From Gemmatimonas sp. (GTDB taxonomy: Bacteria; Gemmatimonadota; Gemmatimonadetes; Gemmatimonadales; Gemmatimonadaceae), in contig JAABRO010000062.1 in the NCBI GenBank assembly GCA_011390885.1, positions 1 to 64,000 of the forward strand: a stretch of 64,000 nucleotides of DNA, given 5' to 3'. Every line of letters starts with the position of its first letter. Within the stretch, counting starts at the first letter, position 1. A model generated the notes under the pieces. It was not told the origin of the DNA. It was given only the letters and a program-made list of their open reading frames with translations, and did no database searches. A program made the translations under genes and the position numbers. Below are positions 44,681-53,848 of the stretch, in pieces.

Positions 44681-47230
44681 ATGAAGGTGCTAGCTGCCGG
44701 CGCAGTCGTCGCCACCACCCTGACCGTCACCATGGTCTCCGTGACCAGCGGTCGTCCCTCCACCGACGCGCGCTGGGTGAGCGACGCCGAGGTCGCCATG
44801 CCGTCGCCGGTGGTGGAGCGCGTGCTGCTCCAACCCACCGCCGCGCTCATGCCGACCGTTTCGCCGGGGCACACGGTGTCGGCCTCGCGCCCACCGGCCA
44901 TGGGCACGCGCGGCATCTCGGTGGCCGAGCTCGACGGCGTGGTGAACCGCTACTGCGGTTCGTGCCACAACCCGACGCGCCGCAGCGGCAACCTCGTCCT
45001 GCGCGGCTACACGCTCGACAGCCTCGTCGCCCACGAGCGCCGCATCGCCGAGCACATGATCGTGAAGCTGCGCACCGACATGATGCCGCCGCCGGGCTCG
45101 CGTCGCCCCACCGGCGACACGCTCATTGCGCTCGTGGAGACGCTCGAGCAGCTCGTCGACGAGGCCGGCCCGGTGAACCCGGGCACGCGCACCTTCCAGC
45201 GGCTCAACCGGCCCGAGTACGAGCGCGTGGTGGCCGATCTGCTCGGCGTGCAGATCGACGCCGGCGACTACCTGCCGCTCGACACCAAGAGCGCCAACTT
45301 CGACAACATCGCCGACGCGCAGGCGCTCTCCACTACCCTGCTCGACTCGTACCTCAATGCGGCCGCCGCGGTGAGCCGCATGGCCGTGGGCGATCGCCGC
45401 GCCACGCCGTCGCAGAGCACGTATCGCACGTCGCCGTTCGCGTCGCAGCATCCGTGGGATCACGTGGAGGGCACGCCGTACGGTTCGCGCGGCGGCATGG
45501 TGTTCAAGCACGCCTTCCCGGCCGACGGCGAGTACGAGTTCCGCCTCAACGTGGGCGGTGGCGTCGGACTGCACCTCGAGGACCTCGACATCTCCATCGA
45601 CGGCGAGCAGGTCGCGCTGCTCAAGTACGACAAGGGGATCGCGCGCAACGGCGAGTCGGCCGACGCGCCGGCCGGTGCCGACTACGTGCGGAGCGGCCCG
45701 ATCAAGGTGAAGGCCGGTCAGCGCACGGTGTCGGTGGCGTTCGTGCGCCGCGCCGAAGGGCCGTACGAGGACCTCATCCGTCCGCACGACTGGTCGCGCG
45801 CCTCGGGCGGCACCGGTGCCCCCGGCGTGACCGAGCCACCGCCGCTCATGGAGACGCTCATCACGGGGCCCGTCAACGTGACCGGCGTCTCCGAGAACGC
45901 CACCCGCCAGCGCATCTTCACCTGCCGCCCCACGGCACCCGCGCAGCAGCGCGGCTGCGCCGAGCGCATCCTGTCCAACCTGGCCACGCGCGCCTATCGC
46001 CGCCCGCTCACCGACCGGGACCGCGAGGCGCTCATGGTCTTCTACGACAAGGCCGCCACCGACCCGCAGTTCGGCTTCGAGGACGGCGTGCGCAGCGGCC
46101 TGCAGGCGATTCTCGCCAGCCCCTACTTCATCTTCCGGTTCGAGCCCGTGCCCGAGGGGGCCGAGCCCGGCAGCGACGTGCGCATCGGTGACGTGGAGCT
46201 GGCGTCGCGTCTCTCGTTCTTCCTCTGGGGCACGATCCCCGACGAGCGCCTGCTCTCGCTCGCGCAGCAGGGGCAGCTCTCCAAGCCGGCCGTGCTGCAG
46301 GGCGAGGTGAAGCGCATGCTCGCCGACAAGCGCGCCGAGGCGCTCTCCACGCGTTTCGCGGCGCAGTGGCTGCGACTGCAGGACCTCGAGAAGGTGCACC
46401 CGGACGCGTTCCTGTTCCCCGACTACGACGCGCAGCTCGCCACCGCGATGCAGCGGGAGACGGAGCTCTTCTTCGAGCACCTGGTGCGCAACGACAAGAG
46501 CTTCCTCGAGCTCTACACCGCCGACTACACGTTCGTGAACGAGCGGCTGGCCAGGCACTACGGGATTCCCGACGTGAGCGGCCCCACGTTCCGTCGCGTG
46601 GCCTACACCGGCGAGGAGCGGCGCGGCATCCTCGGGCACGGCAGCGTGCTCGTGCAGACGTCGCTCGGCAACCGCACGTCGCCGGTGCTGCGCGGCAAGT
46701 GGGTCATGGAAGTGCTGCTCGGCAGCGATCCGCCGCCGCCGCCGCCGAACGTGCCCGACCTCGAGCAGACGGCCGATTCGAAGGAAGGCAAGGCGCTCAC
46801 CACGCGCGAGCGCATGGAAATGCACCGGGAGAACCCCACGTGCAACGCGTGCCACCAGTACATGGACCCGATCGGGCTCGCGCTCGACAACTTCGACGTG
46901 ACCGGGCGCGTGCGCTTCCGCGAGAACGGAGCGCCGCTCGATACGCGTGGTCGCATGTACGACGGCATGGAGGTCGCGACGGCCGCCGACCTCAACCGCT
47001 CGCTGCTGTCGCGGCCCATCCCGCTCGTGCGCACCTTCACGCAGAACCTCATGGCGTACGCCGTGGGCCGTCGCATGCAGACGTTCGACCAGCCGACGAT
47101 TCGCGCCATCGCGCGCGAGGCGGCCAAGCAGGACTACAGGATCTCGGCGTTCGTCATGGGCGTCGTGAACAGCCAGGCCTTCCGTTCCATGCGCGTCGAG
47201 CCCGTCGCGACCGACGACACGCAGCACTGA
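44681..47230 (+). CDS. DUF1592 family protein with c-type haem motif
   Basis: 849 residues from ATG 44681, with a hydrophobic N-terminal export segment (about 5-20). Domain order is the usual one: cytochrome-like PSD1-type with YCGSCHNPTRRSG (CxxCH near 92), DUF1587 (FQRLNRPEYERVVADLLGV, near 170), DUF1595-like, and DUF1592 (RAYRRPLTDRDREAL then ILASPYFIFRFEPV). DUF1588 (GILGHGSVLVQTSLGNRTSP and CNACHQYMDPIGLALDNFD, near 722) and DUF1585 at the end follow. These proteins, common in Planctomycetes and relatives, are exported and of unknown activity. They are almost always encoded just upstream of a DUF1552 protein, as here (28-base gap). Confidence 0.9.
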   Translation: MKVLAAGAVVATTLTVTMVSVTSGRPSTDARWVSDAEVAMPSPVVERVLLQPTAALMPTVSPGHTVSASRPPAMGTRGISVAELDGVVNRYCGSCHNPTRRSGNLVLRGYTLDSLVAHERRIAEHMIVKLRTDMMPPPGSRRPTGDTLIALVETLEQLVDEAGPVNPGTRTFQRLNRPEYERVVADLLGVQIDAGDYLPLDTKSANFDNIADAQALSTTLLDSYLNAAAAVSRMAVGDRRATPSQSTYRTSPFASQHPWDHVEGTPYGSRGGMVFKHAFPADGEYEFRLNVGGGVGLHLEDLDISIDGEQVALLKYDKGIARNGESADAPAGADYVRSGPIKVKAGQRTVSVAFVRRAEGPYEDLIRPHDWSRASGGTGAPGVTEPPPLMETLITGPVNVTGVSENATRQRIFTCRPTAPAQQRGCAERILSNLATRAYRRPLTDRDREALMVFYDKAATDPQFGFEDGVRSGLQAILASPYFIFRFEPVPEGAEPGSDVRIGDVELASRLSFFLWGTIPDERLLSLAQQGQLSKPAVLQGEVKRMLADKRAEALSTRFAAQWLRLQDLEKVHPDAFLFPDYDAQLATAMQRETELFFEHLVRNDKSFLELYTADYTFVNERLARHYGIPDVSGPTFRRVAYTGEERRGILGHGSVLVQTSLGNRTSPVLRGKWVMEVLLGSDPPPPPPNVPDLEQTADSKEGKALTTRERMEMHRENPTCNACHQYMDPIGLALDNFDVTGRVRFRENGAPLDTRGRMYDGMEVATAADLNRSLLSRPIPLVRTFTQNLMAYAVGRRMQTFDQPTIRAIAREAAKQDYRISAFVMGVVNSQAFRSMRVEPVATDDTQH

Positions 47231-47258
47231 CCCGCTCACCCACGCCCTGACGATTCCC

Positions 47259-48656
47259 ATGCACATCCTGACCCAGAAGCACCTGCATCGCCGGACGTTC
47301 CTGCGCGGCCTCAGCGCGGCGGTCGCCCTGCCATACCTCGACGCGATGGAACCGGCCGGCCTGTTCAAGGGCAACGCCGGCCTCAAGGCCGCCACCGGCA
47401 AGAAGCGCCTCGTGGCCATCGAGACCGTGCATGGCGCGGCCGGCAGCAACGCGTGGGGGGCCAGCAAGCACCTCTGGGCGCCCGCCGGCATCGGCCGCGA
47501 CTTCACGCTCAACCCCGACGGTGCGCTCTCTCCGCTCGAGGCCCACCGCAAGTATCTCACGATCGTGAGCAACACCGACGTGCGCATGGCCGAGCCGTTC
47601 GACGCGCCGGAGATCGGCGGCGACCATTTCCGGTCGAGCGCCGTGTTCCTCACGCAGTCGCACCCGAAGCAGACGCAGGGCTCCGACCTGTACGTGGGCA
47701 CGTCGTTCGACCAGATCGTGGCCAAGCGGATCGCCGAGGACACGCCGATCCCGTCCATGCAGCTGTGCATCGAGAACCTCGACCAGGCCGGCGGCTGCTA
47801 CTACAACTACGCCTGCGCCTACACGGACACGATCAGCTGGGCCTCGCCGAGCGAGCCGCTGCCCATGATCCGCAACCCGCGCGTGGCCTTCGACCTGCTC
47901 TTCGGCGCCGGCTCCACCAACGAGGACCGCGCCCTGCGCCGCAGGGAGAACAGCAGCATCCTCGACTGGATCACGGGTGAGATGGGCGCGCTCAAGCGCC
48001 AGCTCGGCGCCTCCGACCAGCGGCGCGTGGACCAGTACCTCGAGAACATCCGCGAGCTCGAGCGGCGCATCCAGGCGGTGGAAGCGAAGAACACGAGCGG
48101 CGAGGAGCGCGCGCTCCCCGAAGCGCCGGCCGGCGTGCCCGATTCGTTCACCGAGCACATGCAGCTCATGTTCGACATCCAGGTGCTGGCCTTCGAGTCG
48201 GACATGACGCGCGTGTTCTCGTTCAAGACCGGACGCGACGCCTCGAGCCGCGTGTACCCCGAGAGCGGCACGAACAAGGGCTTCCATCCGTCGTCGCATC
48301 ACGGCGGCCGCGAGGCAGCGATCCTCGAGTTCAACCAGATCAACAAGTACCACGTGAGCCTGCTGCCGTACTTCCTGGACAAGCTCGCGAACACGAAGGA
48401 CGGTGACGGCTCGCTGCTCGACAACACGCTCATCATGTACGGCTCGCCGATGGCCGACGGCAACCTGCACAACCATCGCCGCTGCCCGCTCATCCTCATG
48501 AGCGGCGACACGGCCATGGCGCCGGGCAACGCGCACCTCAAGGCGCCCGACGGCACGGCCATGGCCGACGTGATGCTCTCGCTGCTGCACCGCTTCGGCG
48601 CCGATGACGTGACCAACTTCGGCGACAGCATGGCTCCGTTCGCGCTGCAGGTCTGA
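47259..48656 (+). CDS. DUF1552 family protein, Tat-type exported
   Basis: 465 residues. It begins HLHRRTFLRGLSAAVALPYL, a twin-arginine-like signal. The rest is the DUF1552 fold, related to sulfatase/alkaline phosphatase-like DUF1501 proteins. Landmarks include IVSNTDVRMAEPFDAPEIGG, IPSMQLCIENLDQAG and SHHGG with MYGSPMADGNLHNHRRCPLI near the C-terminus. The latter includes His residues that could bind metal. The function is unknown; it is the invariant partner of DUF1592 proteins. It lies 28 bases after the DUF1592 gene and eight bases before the ankyrin gene, so the three form one operon. Confidence 0.9.
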   Translation: MHILTQKHLHRRTFLRGLSAAVALPYLDAMEPAGLFKGNAGLKAATGKKRLVAIETVHGAAGSNAWGASKHLWAPAGIGRDFTLNPDGALSPLEAHRKYLTIVSNTDVRMAEPFDAPEIGGDHFRSSAVFLTQSHPKQTQGSDLYVGTSFDQIVAKRIAEDTPIPSMQLCIENLDQAGGCYYNYACAYTDTISWASPSEPLPMIRNPRVAFDLLFGAGSTNEDRALRRRENSSILDWITGEMGALKRQLGASDQRRVDQYLENIRELERRIQAVEAKNTSGEERALPEAPAGVPDSFTEHMQLMFDIQVLAFESDMTRVFSFKTGRDASSRVYPESGTNKGFHPSSHHGGREAAILEFNQINKYHVSLLPYFLDKLANTKDGDGSLLDNTLIMYGSPMADGNLHNHRRCPLILMSGDTAMAPGNAHLKAPDGTAMADVMLSLLHRFGADDVTNFGDSMAPFALQV

Positions 48657-48664
48657 GCCCCGCC

Positions 48665-50848
48665 ATGCGACTCGCCTTTCTCTCCCTGACCGGCGCGCTG
48701 CTCGGCGCCGGCACCCTGTCGGCAGCACCCGCGGTGGCGGCCTCGCCGTCCGCCGCAGCGTTCGTGCCCGGCGTGCTGCGCCGTGCCACGCCGCCCATCG
48801 TGGAGGCCGCGCGCGTCGGCGATGCGGCCGAGGTGCGCCGCCTGCTGGCGCAGAAGGCCGACGTGAACGCCGCCGCCGGCGACGGCATGACCGCGCTGCA
48901 CTACGCCGCCTTCCACGGCAACGCCGAGCTGGCGCAGGCGCTGCTCAAGGCCAAGGCGTCGGTGACGTCGACCACGCGCCTCGGCGACAACACGCCGCTG
49001 CACGTGGCCGCGCGCCACGGACACGGCGCGGTGGTTCGCCTGCTGCTCGCGGCCGGTGCGAAGCCCGACGTACCCACCTCGGCGGGCGCCACCGCGCTGC
49101 ACCTGGCGGCCTCCGCCGGCGACACGGTGGCGATTCAGGCGCTCGTGCGCGCGAAGGCCAACCTCAATGCGCGGGAGACGGAGTGGGGGCAGACGCCGCT
49201 CATGTTCGCGGCGGCGAACGATCGCGGCGCGGCCGTGCGCGCGCTGCTCGCGGCCGGGGCCGATCCGTCGCTGCGCACCGAGGTCGTGGACCTGTCCACG
49301 CGCACCTCGCGCGAACAGGCGGCCGCCCGCAAGCGCAACGAAGTGATGTTCTCGCTGCTGCCGCAGACCGTGAAGGATTCGATCCTCAAGGCGCAGGCAC
49401 CGGCGCCGGGCGCGGCCGCGGCCGCACCGGCGGCCCGTGCCCCCGGTGCTGCGGCCGCAGGTGCCGCAAGCGCGGGTGCCACCACCGGCGCGACGACCGC
49501 CCCCGCAGCGCCAGCCGTCGACCCGCGCGCCGCGCTGCGTGCCCCGCCGACCAACTACCTCACGGCCGAGCAGATCCAGATCGCGATCGACTCGGGGCGC
49601 GCCGTGCTGGCCATGCAGGAGGCGGCCGGTCCGGTGGTGTCGGACACGAGTGACGGGCAGGTGGCCGGCTTCGAAGGCACCGTGGGTGGCATGGGTGGCT
49701 TCACCGCGCTGCATCACGCCGTGCGGCAGGGCAATGTGGCCGCCACGCTCGCGCTGCTCGACGGCGGCGCCGACATCGACATGCAGACGGCCACCGACAG
49801 CACCTCGCCGCTCCTGCTCGCCACGATCAACGGGCACTTCGACCTGGCCATGCAGCTCATCGAGCGCGGCGCCGATGTCACGCTGCAGAGCACCGCAGGC
49901 CTGACTCCGCTCTACGCGGCGGTGAACACGCAGTGGTCGCCCAAGTCCCGCTTCCCGCAGCCGCAGGCCATCCAGCTGCAGAAGACCACGCACCTCGAGC
50001 TCATGACGGCCGTGCTCGACCGTGGTGCGGACATCAATGTGCGGCTGCGCAAGAACCTCTGGTTCTTCGGCTTCAACAACTGCGGCAACGCCAACTGCGG
50101 CCTCGAGTACCTCGACAGCACGACCACCTTCTGGCGTGCCGCGTACGCCGTGGACGTGGACGCGATGCGCCTGCTGAAGGCGCGCGGCGCCGATCACACG
50201 CTGCCGTCGCGTCGGGTCGCGCCCCCGCGCGGTGCGCGTGGCGGTGGCGGCGGTGGCGAGCTCGGCGGCGACCCGCTCGGTGACGGCGATCCGTCGGCGG
50301 CGCGCGCGCCGCGTGCAGCCGCGGCACCGGGAGCACCCGGAGCACCCGCCGCGGCCGGTGGTGCCACGATCGACGACGCGGCGCGGGCCCGGCTCGCCGC
50401 CGCGATGGCGGCGCGCAACGCCGCGCCGGCGCTCGATCCCGTCACCGACTCTGCCGCCAAGGCAGTGCCCCCCGGCATCGGCGTGTTCCCCATCCATGCC
50501 GCCGCCGGCGTGGGCTACGGCAACGGCTTCGCCGGCAACTCGCATCGCCACGCGCCGGACGGCTGGATGCCGGCCATCCGCTACCTCGTGGAGGAGCTCG
50601 GTGCCGACGTGAACGCCCGCGACAACAACGGCCACACGCCGCTGCACCACGCCGCTGCGCGCGGTGACAACGACATGATCAAGTACCTCGTGAGCAAGGG
50701 CGCCGACGTGAAGGCCGTCTCGCGCCGAGGCCAGACCACCGTCGACATGGCGAACGGGCCCGTGCAGCGCCTGCGTCCTTACCCCGAGACGATCCGCCTG
50801 CTGGAGTCGATGGGCGCGAAGAACAGCAACAAGTGCGTGGGCTGCTGA
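48665..50848 (+). CDS. Exported ankyrin-repeat protein
   Basis: 727 residues with a signal peptide (about 1-25). Ankyrin repeats occur in three groups: about 38-200 (including TALHYAAFHGNAELAQALLK and TPLHVAARHGHGAVVRLLLA), about 340-430 (FTALHHAVRQGNVAATLALL and SPLLLATINGHFDLAMQLIE) and about 630-700 (TPLHHAAARGDNDMIKYLVS). Ala/Pro/Gly-rich linkers separate them (about 240-300 and 520-590). The chain ends NKCVGC. Such repeats bind proteins; here the partners may be the DUF1592/DUF1552 proteins encoded upstream. The low-complexity linkers suggest flexible joints. Repeat family is certain, role is not. Confidence 0.88.
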   Translation: MRLAFLSLTGALLGAGTLSAAPAVAASPSAAAFVPGVLRRATPPIVEAARVGDAAEVRRLLAQKADVNAAAGDGMTALHYAAFHGNAELAQALLKAKASVTSTTRLGDNTPLHVAARHGHGAVVRLLLAAGAKPDVPTSAGATALHLAASAGDTVAIQALVRAKANLNARETEWGQTPLMFAAANDRGAAVRALLAAGADPSLRTEVVDLSTRTSREQAAARKRNEVMFSLLPQTVKDSILKAQAPAPGAAAAAPAARAPGAAAAGAASAGATTGATTAPAAPAVDPRAALRAPPTNYLTAEQIQIAIDSGRAVLAMQEAAGPVVSDTSDGQVAGFEGTVGGMGGFTALHHAVRQGNVAATLALLDGGADIDMQTATDSTSPLLLATINGHFDLAMQLIERGADVTLQSTAGLTPLYAAVNTQWSPKSRFPQPQAIQLQKTTHLELMTAVLDRGADINVRLRKNLWFFGFNNCGNANCGLEYLDSTTTFWRAAYAVDVDAMRLLKARGADHTLPSRRVAPPRGARGGGGGGELGGDPLGDGDPSAARAPRAAAAPGAPGAPAAAGGATIDDAARARLAAAMAARNAAPALDPVTDSAAKAVPPGIGVFPIHAAAGVGYGNGFAGNSHRHAPDGWMPAIRYLVEELGADVNARDNNGHTPLHHAAARGDNDMIKYLVSKGADVKAVSRRGQTTVDMANGPVQRLRPYPETIRLLESMGAKNSNKCVGC

Positions 50849-50880
50849 TCCCGCACTGAACGGCAGGCCCGCATGACACA

Positions 50881-50915
50881 CGGCCCCGCGATCCGGAGTT
50901 CGGATCGCGGGGCCG
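50881..50915. terminator. Strong bidirectional hairpin
   Basis: A 15-bp perfect stem (CGGCCCCGCGATCCG and its complement) with loop GAGTT lies 32 bases after the ankyrin gene stop, between convergent genes. It is followed on the + strand by TTGCGTTGTG, only weakly T-rich. It probably ends the DUF1592 operon and the opposing gene. Confidence 0.7.
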
Positions 50916-50976
50916 TTGCGTTGTGACACCGGAGCTCGCGGTCAGCGCGTCTCGCCGGCGCGCGCCGCGGGCGTCC

Positions 50977-51993
50977 TCAGCGATTCGGCACGACCACCGC
51001 GAGGAGCAGCTTGAGGTGCTCCTCCGCCTGCTGCAGCCCGCCCTCGCCATTGTTCCACCCCACGCGCCCGTCGGCGTTGAGGTCGGTGCCCGTGACGAGC
51101 TGCTCGGCAAGCGAGGCCATCTGCGCCACGAGCCCGGCAGCCTCCTCGGCGGTCGTGGCCGCCCGGATCTTCTGCGCCAGCGCGGCGATCTCCTCGGCAC
51201 GCGAGACCGTGCTGCGCGCCGCCGTGGCCACGTGCTCGGCGTGCGTGCGCACACCCGCCGGCGCCGTCTCCACCTTGGCGGCCAGCTCGATGTGCGCCGC
51301 CACGCCGGTGGCGGCCTTCTTCACGCCATATCCCTTGCCGGGACCCGTCGCTTCGAGTGACGGATCGAGCGCGTGCAGCACGTGCCCCGCGTGGCGCTGC
51401 ATCGAGGCCAGGTTGGTGGGCGTGCGCGCCGCGAAGCCCGCGTGCTGCGCGGCAATGCCGGCCTCCGTCTTCGCGATCGCGAGCAGCCCCACCTTGTCCG
51501 GCGTGTCGGCGAAGCTCACGAGCACGTGCCCGATGTGCGCGCCCATCGGACCAGCCGGCAGCTTCGGCTGCTCCGCCTCGGCCGCCGGTGCAGCCGAGGC
51601 GTCCGCCGTCGCCGCCGCCTTCCCCGCGGCGCCAGCCTGCAGCTCCACCACCGCTTCGTCGAACGCGCGACGGGTGGCCTCGCGGCTGCTCACCTCGAGC
51701 CGGCGGGCCTGATACTCCTGCGGCGTGAAGCCAGCGCTGGCGAGCAGCGCGGCCACCTTCGTGCGCAGCTCCTCCTTCAGCCCATCCTGGCGCTCGGGCG
51801 TCTTGTTGCGCGCCTGGGCCATCTCGGAGTTCATGGAGTCCTGCAGCGACACCATGCGCACATGCAGGCCGGCGAGCTTGGACACCTCGGCGGGGGTGAG
51901 CGGGGCGGGAGCAGCGGCCTGCGCGTGCGCGAAACCAGCCGGCACGGCGAGGGCGAAAAGCAGCGCGTAGTGAGCGGAACGAAGTCGCGGCAT
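50977..51993 (-). CDS. Hypothetical exported Ala-rich helical protein with EF-hand-like loop
   Basis: 338 residues from ATG 51993, with a signal peptide ending GFAHAQA (about 23). The mature protein is Ala-rich and helical. It has many isolated His residues spaced along helices (AHIGHVLVSFADTPDKVGLL, MQRHAGHVLHALDP, THAEHVATAARSTVSRAEEI). Near the end DLNADGRVGWNNGEGG matches the DxNxDG calcium-loop pattern of EF-hand or dockerin-like repeats. I do not recognise a family. It converges on the ankyrin gene and is divergent from the creatininase-family gene. Confidence 0.6.
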   Translation of the reverse strand: MPRLRSAHYALLFALAVPAGFAHAQAAAPAPLTPAEVSKLAGLHVRMVSLQDSMNSEMAQARNKTPERQDGLKEELRTKVAALLASAGFTPQEYQARRLEVSSREATRRAFDEAVVELQAGAAGKAAATADASAAPAAEAEQPKLPAGPMGAHIGHVLVSFADTPDKVGLLAIAKTEAGIAAQHAGFAARTPTNLASMQRHAGHVLHALDPSLEATGPGKGYGVKKAATGVAAHIELAAKVETAPAGVRTHAEHVATAARSTVSRAEEIAALAQKIRAATTAEEAAGLVAQMASLAEQLVTGTDLNADGRVGWNNGEGGLQQAEEHLKLLLAVVVPNR

Positions 51994-52280
51994 GCGAGGC
52001 GGGAGGGAGGGGACGGCAGGAGTCCGGCCAATCGAGATTCTCGCTCCGGAACCCGATCGCCACAATGGGCAGCACTCGGGCGGAGGGGCGCGTTCTCTTC
52101 GGAGACTGCACACGATGGTATACGGCTGCGGACGCCGTCGCGTTCACGCGCGCGCCTACTGGCGATCATGCGCACGCGGCTCCACAATCGGACGCGTGCG
52201 GCGAAACGCCGCCGACCCACCGTTCGCTCCCCCCGACCACTCCCCGCGCGCCTCGCGCGCCCCCGCCTCCGGAGACCGCG
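51994..52280. promoter_or_regulatory. Divergent intergenic region
   Basis: 287 bases between divergent starts of the Ala-rich protein and the creatininase-family protein. ACACGATGGTATACGGC (52108-52124) is its most AT-rich part and could hold a promoter element for the rightward gene. No operator-like dyad is evident. Confidence 0.3.
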
Positions 52281-53246
52281 ATGCCCGCTGTCACGTCGTC
52301 CACCTTCGCCTCCCGATTCCCCCTCGGCGCGGGTGCGCTGCTCGCCGGCGCGCTCGCGCTCGGCGCGCCCGTCACCGCACCGCTCTCGGCGCAGGGCACG
52401 CCGGCCGCTGGCCGCAACATGGGCGGTGGCCAGTGCACGGCCAGCCGTTACAACTGCGCCGACGCACCCAATCCGCTGCCCGCCGCGCGCACCGTGTGGC
52501 TCGAGGAGATGACGTGGATGGACGTGCGCGACGCCGTCGCCACCGGCAAGACCACCGTCATCCTCTCCACCGGTGGCATGGAGCCCAACGGCCCGTGGCT
52601 CGTGACCGGCAAGCACAACTACGTGCTGCACACCAACTGCGAGGCGATCGCGCGCGAGCTCGGCAACGCGCTGTGCGCACCGATCGTGAAGTTCGTGCCG
52701 GAGGGGCGCATCGACCCGCCGTCGGGGCACATGACGAGCCCGGGCACGATCAGCGTGAACGAGTCCACGTTCCGCGCCCTGCTCACCGACATCGTGCACA
52801 GCCTCAAGCAGCACGGCTTCACGAACATCATCCTCATCGGCGACAGCGGTGGCAACCAGGGCGGCCAGCGCGCCGTGGCCGACTCGCTCACGGGCCTCTG
52901 GAAGGGCGCACCCGTGGTCGCGCACGTGCAGGAGTACTACGACTACGCGAAGGTCGCCGAGCACATGAAGACGAAGGGGCTCGCAAGCGGCACGTCGGAC
53001 GGGCTGCACGATGACCCGGTCATCACGATCAACATGCTCATGGACGATCCATCGTCGGTGCGCTACGACGAGCGCGTGAAGGCCAGGCTCGCCACCATCG
53101 ACGGCGTCTCGCTCACCGACCGCGCGAAGGTCGAGACATGGGGGCGTGAGATCGTCGCGTTCCGTGCGCAGGTGACGGCCGAGGCGATCCGCAAGGCGAT
53201 CGCGAACAAGGGCACGCTGCCCGCCCCGCCGCGTCCCGCGCGGTGA
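52281..53246 (+). CDS. Exported creatininase-family protein with altered metal-ligand motifs
   Basis: 321 residues from ATG 52281, with GGAGA eight bases upstream. A signal peptide (about 1-38) is followed by the creatininase/FAPy-deformylase fold. WLEEMTWMDVRDAV leads to ILSTGGMEPNGPWLVTGKHN, where the usual pattern is TEQHGPHLPLGTD. Later SPGTISVNESTF corresponds to HPGTLSLSPET, and IILIGDSGGNQGG corresponds to the usual NGHGGN. So at least the EQH histidine, the GTD aspartate and the NGH histidine are replaced (Asn, His and Ser). Family fold is clear; standard dimetal amidohydrolase activity is doubtful. Exported members with this variation may bind a different metal or be non-enzymatic. 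It overlaps the next gene. Confidence 0.82.
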   Translation: MPAVTSSTFASRFPLGAGALLAGALALGAPVTAPLSAQGTPAAGRNMGGGQCTASRYNCADAPNPLPAARTVWLEEMTWMDVRDAVATGKTTVILSTGGMEPNGPWLVTGKHNYVLHTNCEAIARELGNALCAPIVKFVPEGRIDPPSGHMTSPGTISVNESTFRALLTDIVHSLKQHGFTNIILIGDSGGNQGGQRAVADSLTGLWKGAPVVAHVQEYYDYAKVAEHMKTKGLASGTSDGLHDDPVITINMLMDDPSSVRYDERVKARLATIDGVSLTDRAKVETWGREIVAFRAQVTAEAIRKAIANKGTLPAPPRPAR

Positions 53247-53848
53247 TGCTCGCCCTCGCGCTCGCCGCCGCGCTGCAGGCGTCGGCGATTCCCGCACCGA
53301 CCGCGGCCGCATCCGCGGACGCATCCGCTGCCGTCTCGTCCGACACCACGTACTGTGCCGGCGCGGCCGCGTTCCTGCGCGGCGCGCAGCACATGGAAGC
53401 GGTGGTCGAGCCCGACAGCATCAACGACTGGCGCTCGCAGCGCCGCGTGGGCGGCTGCCGCATCACCGCCGCAGGCGGCACCACGCTGAGCCACAAGGAG
53501 GCCGTGACCCAACTGTACGAGCGGCTGCGTGCCGAGGGGTGGACACGCACCCCCGACCCGCGCGATGCGCCCAACGAGGGCTCACTGCGCTACCGGCGCG
53601 ACGGTGCCGACTGTCTCTTCAACTACAACGTCGAGGCCATGCTCTTCACCGACGCGGAGACGCTCGTGCTCGAGCGGTTGCGCCTCGCGCCACGTGAGGT
53701 GCGCTACCACGTGTTCGTGCTCTGCCTCGCGGTGCAGTCGCCGTCGCCGCGGGGTTTTGCCTCGATCACGTCACGCACGAGCAGCGCGCCGCGCCCCGGC
53801 GGACCCACCTCGCCGCCCCGCGTGAACACCGCACGCCAGCGCACGTAG
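53246..53848 (+). CDS. Hypothetical exported protein
   Basis: 200 residues from ATG 53246, overlapping the stop of the creatininase-family gene; GTG at 53243 is also in frame. A hydrophobic Ala-rich N-terminus (about 1-20) suggests secretion. The central part has LSHKEAVTQLYERLRAEGWT and paired cysteines (YCAG, GCRI, DCLF), which could form disulfides. The last 50 residues (beyond about 53704) are low-complexity and overlap a convergent lipoprotein gene on the other strand, so the real C-terminus may be shorter in function. No family recognised. Confidence 0.5.
   Translation: MLALALAAALQASAIPAPTAAASADASAAVSSDTTYCAGAAAFLRGAQHMEAVVEPDSINDWRSQRRVGGCRITAAGGTTLSHKEAVTQLYERLRAEGWTRTPDPRDAPNEGSLRYRRDGADCLFNYNVEAMLFTDAETLVLERLRLAPREVRYHVFVLCLAVQSPSPRGFASITSRTSSAPRPGGPTSPPRVNTARQRT

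Noticed and set aside
44690..47770. Open frame of 1026 codons on the minus strand across DUF1592 and DUF1552 genes
   Set aside because: Spans two real genes antisense and lacks recognisable protein features.
49400..49560. Ala/Gly/Pro-coding repetitive stretch resembling a repeat array
   Set aside because: It is the low-complexity linker between ankyrin groups, not a CRISPR or tandem repeat with constant unit and spacers.
48299..50929. Open frame of 876 codons on the minus strand across the ankyrin gene
   Set aside because: Ankyrin repeats on the plus strand are clear; the minus frame is Gly/Arg/His low complexity that mirrors the repeat periodicity.
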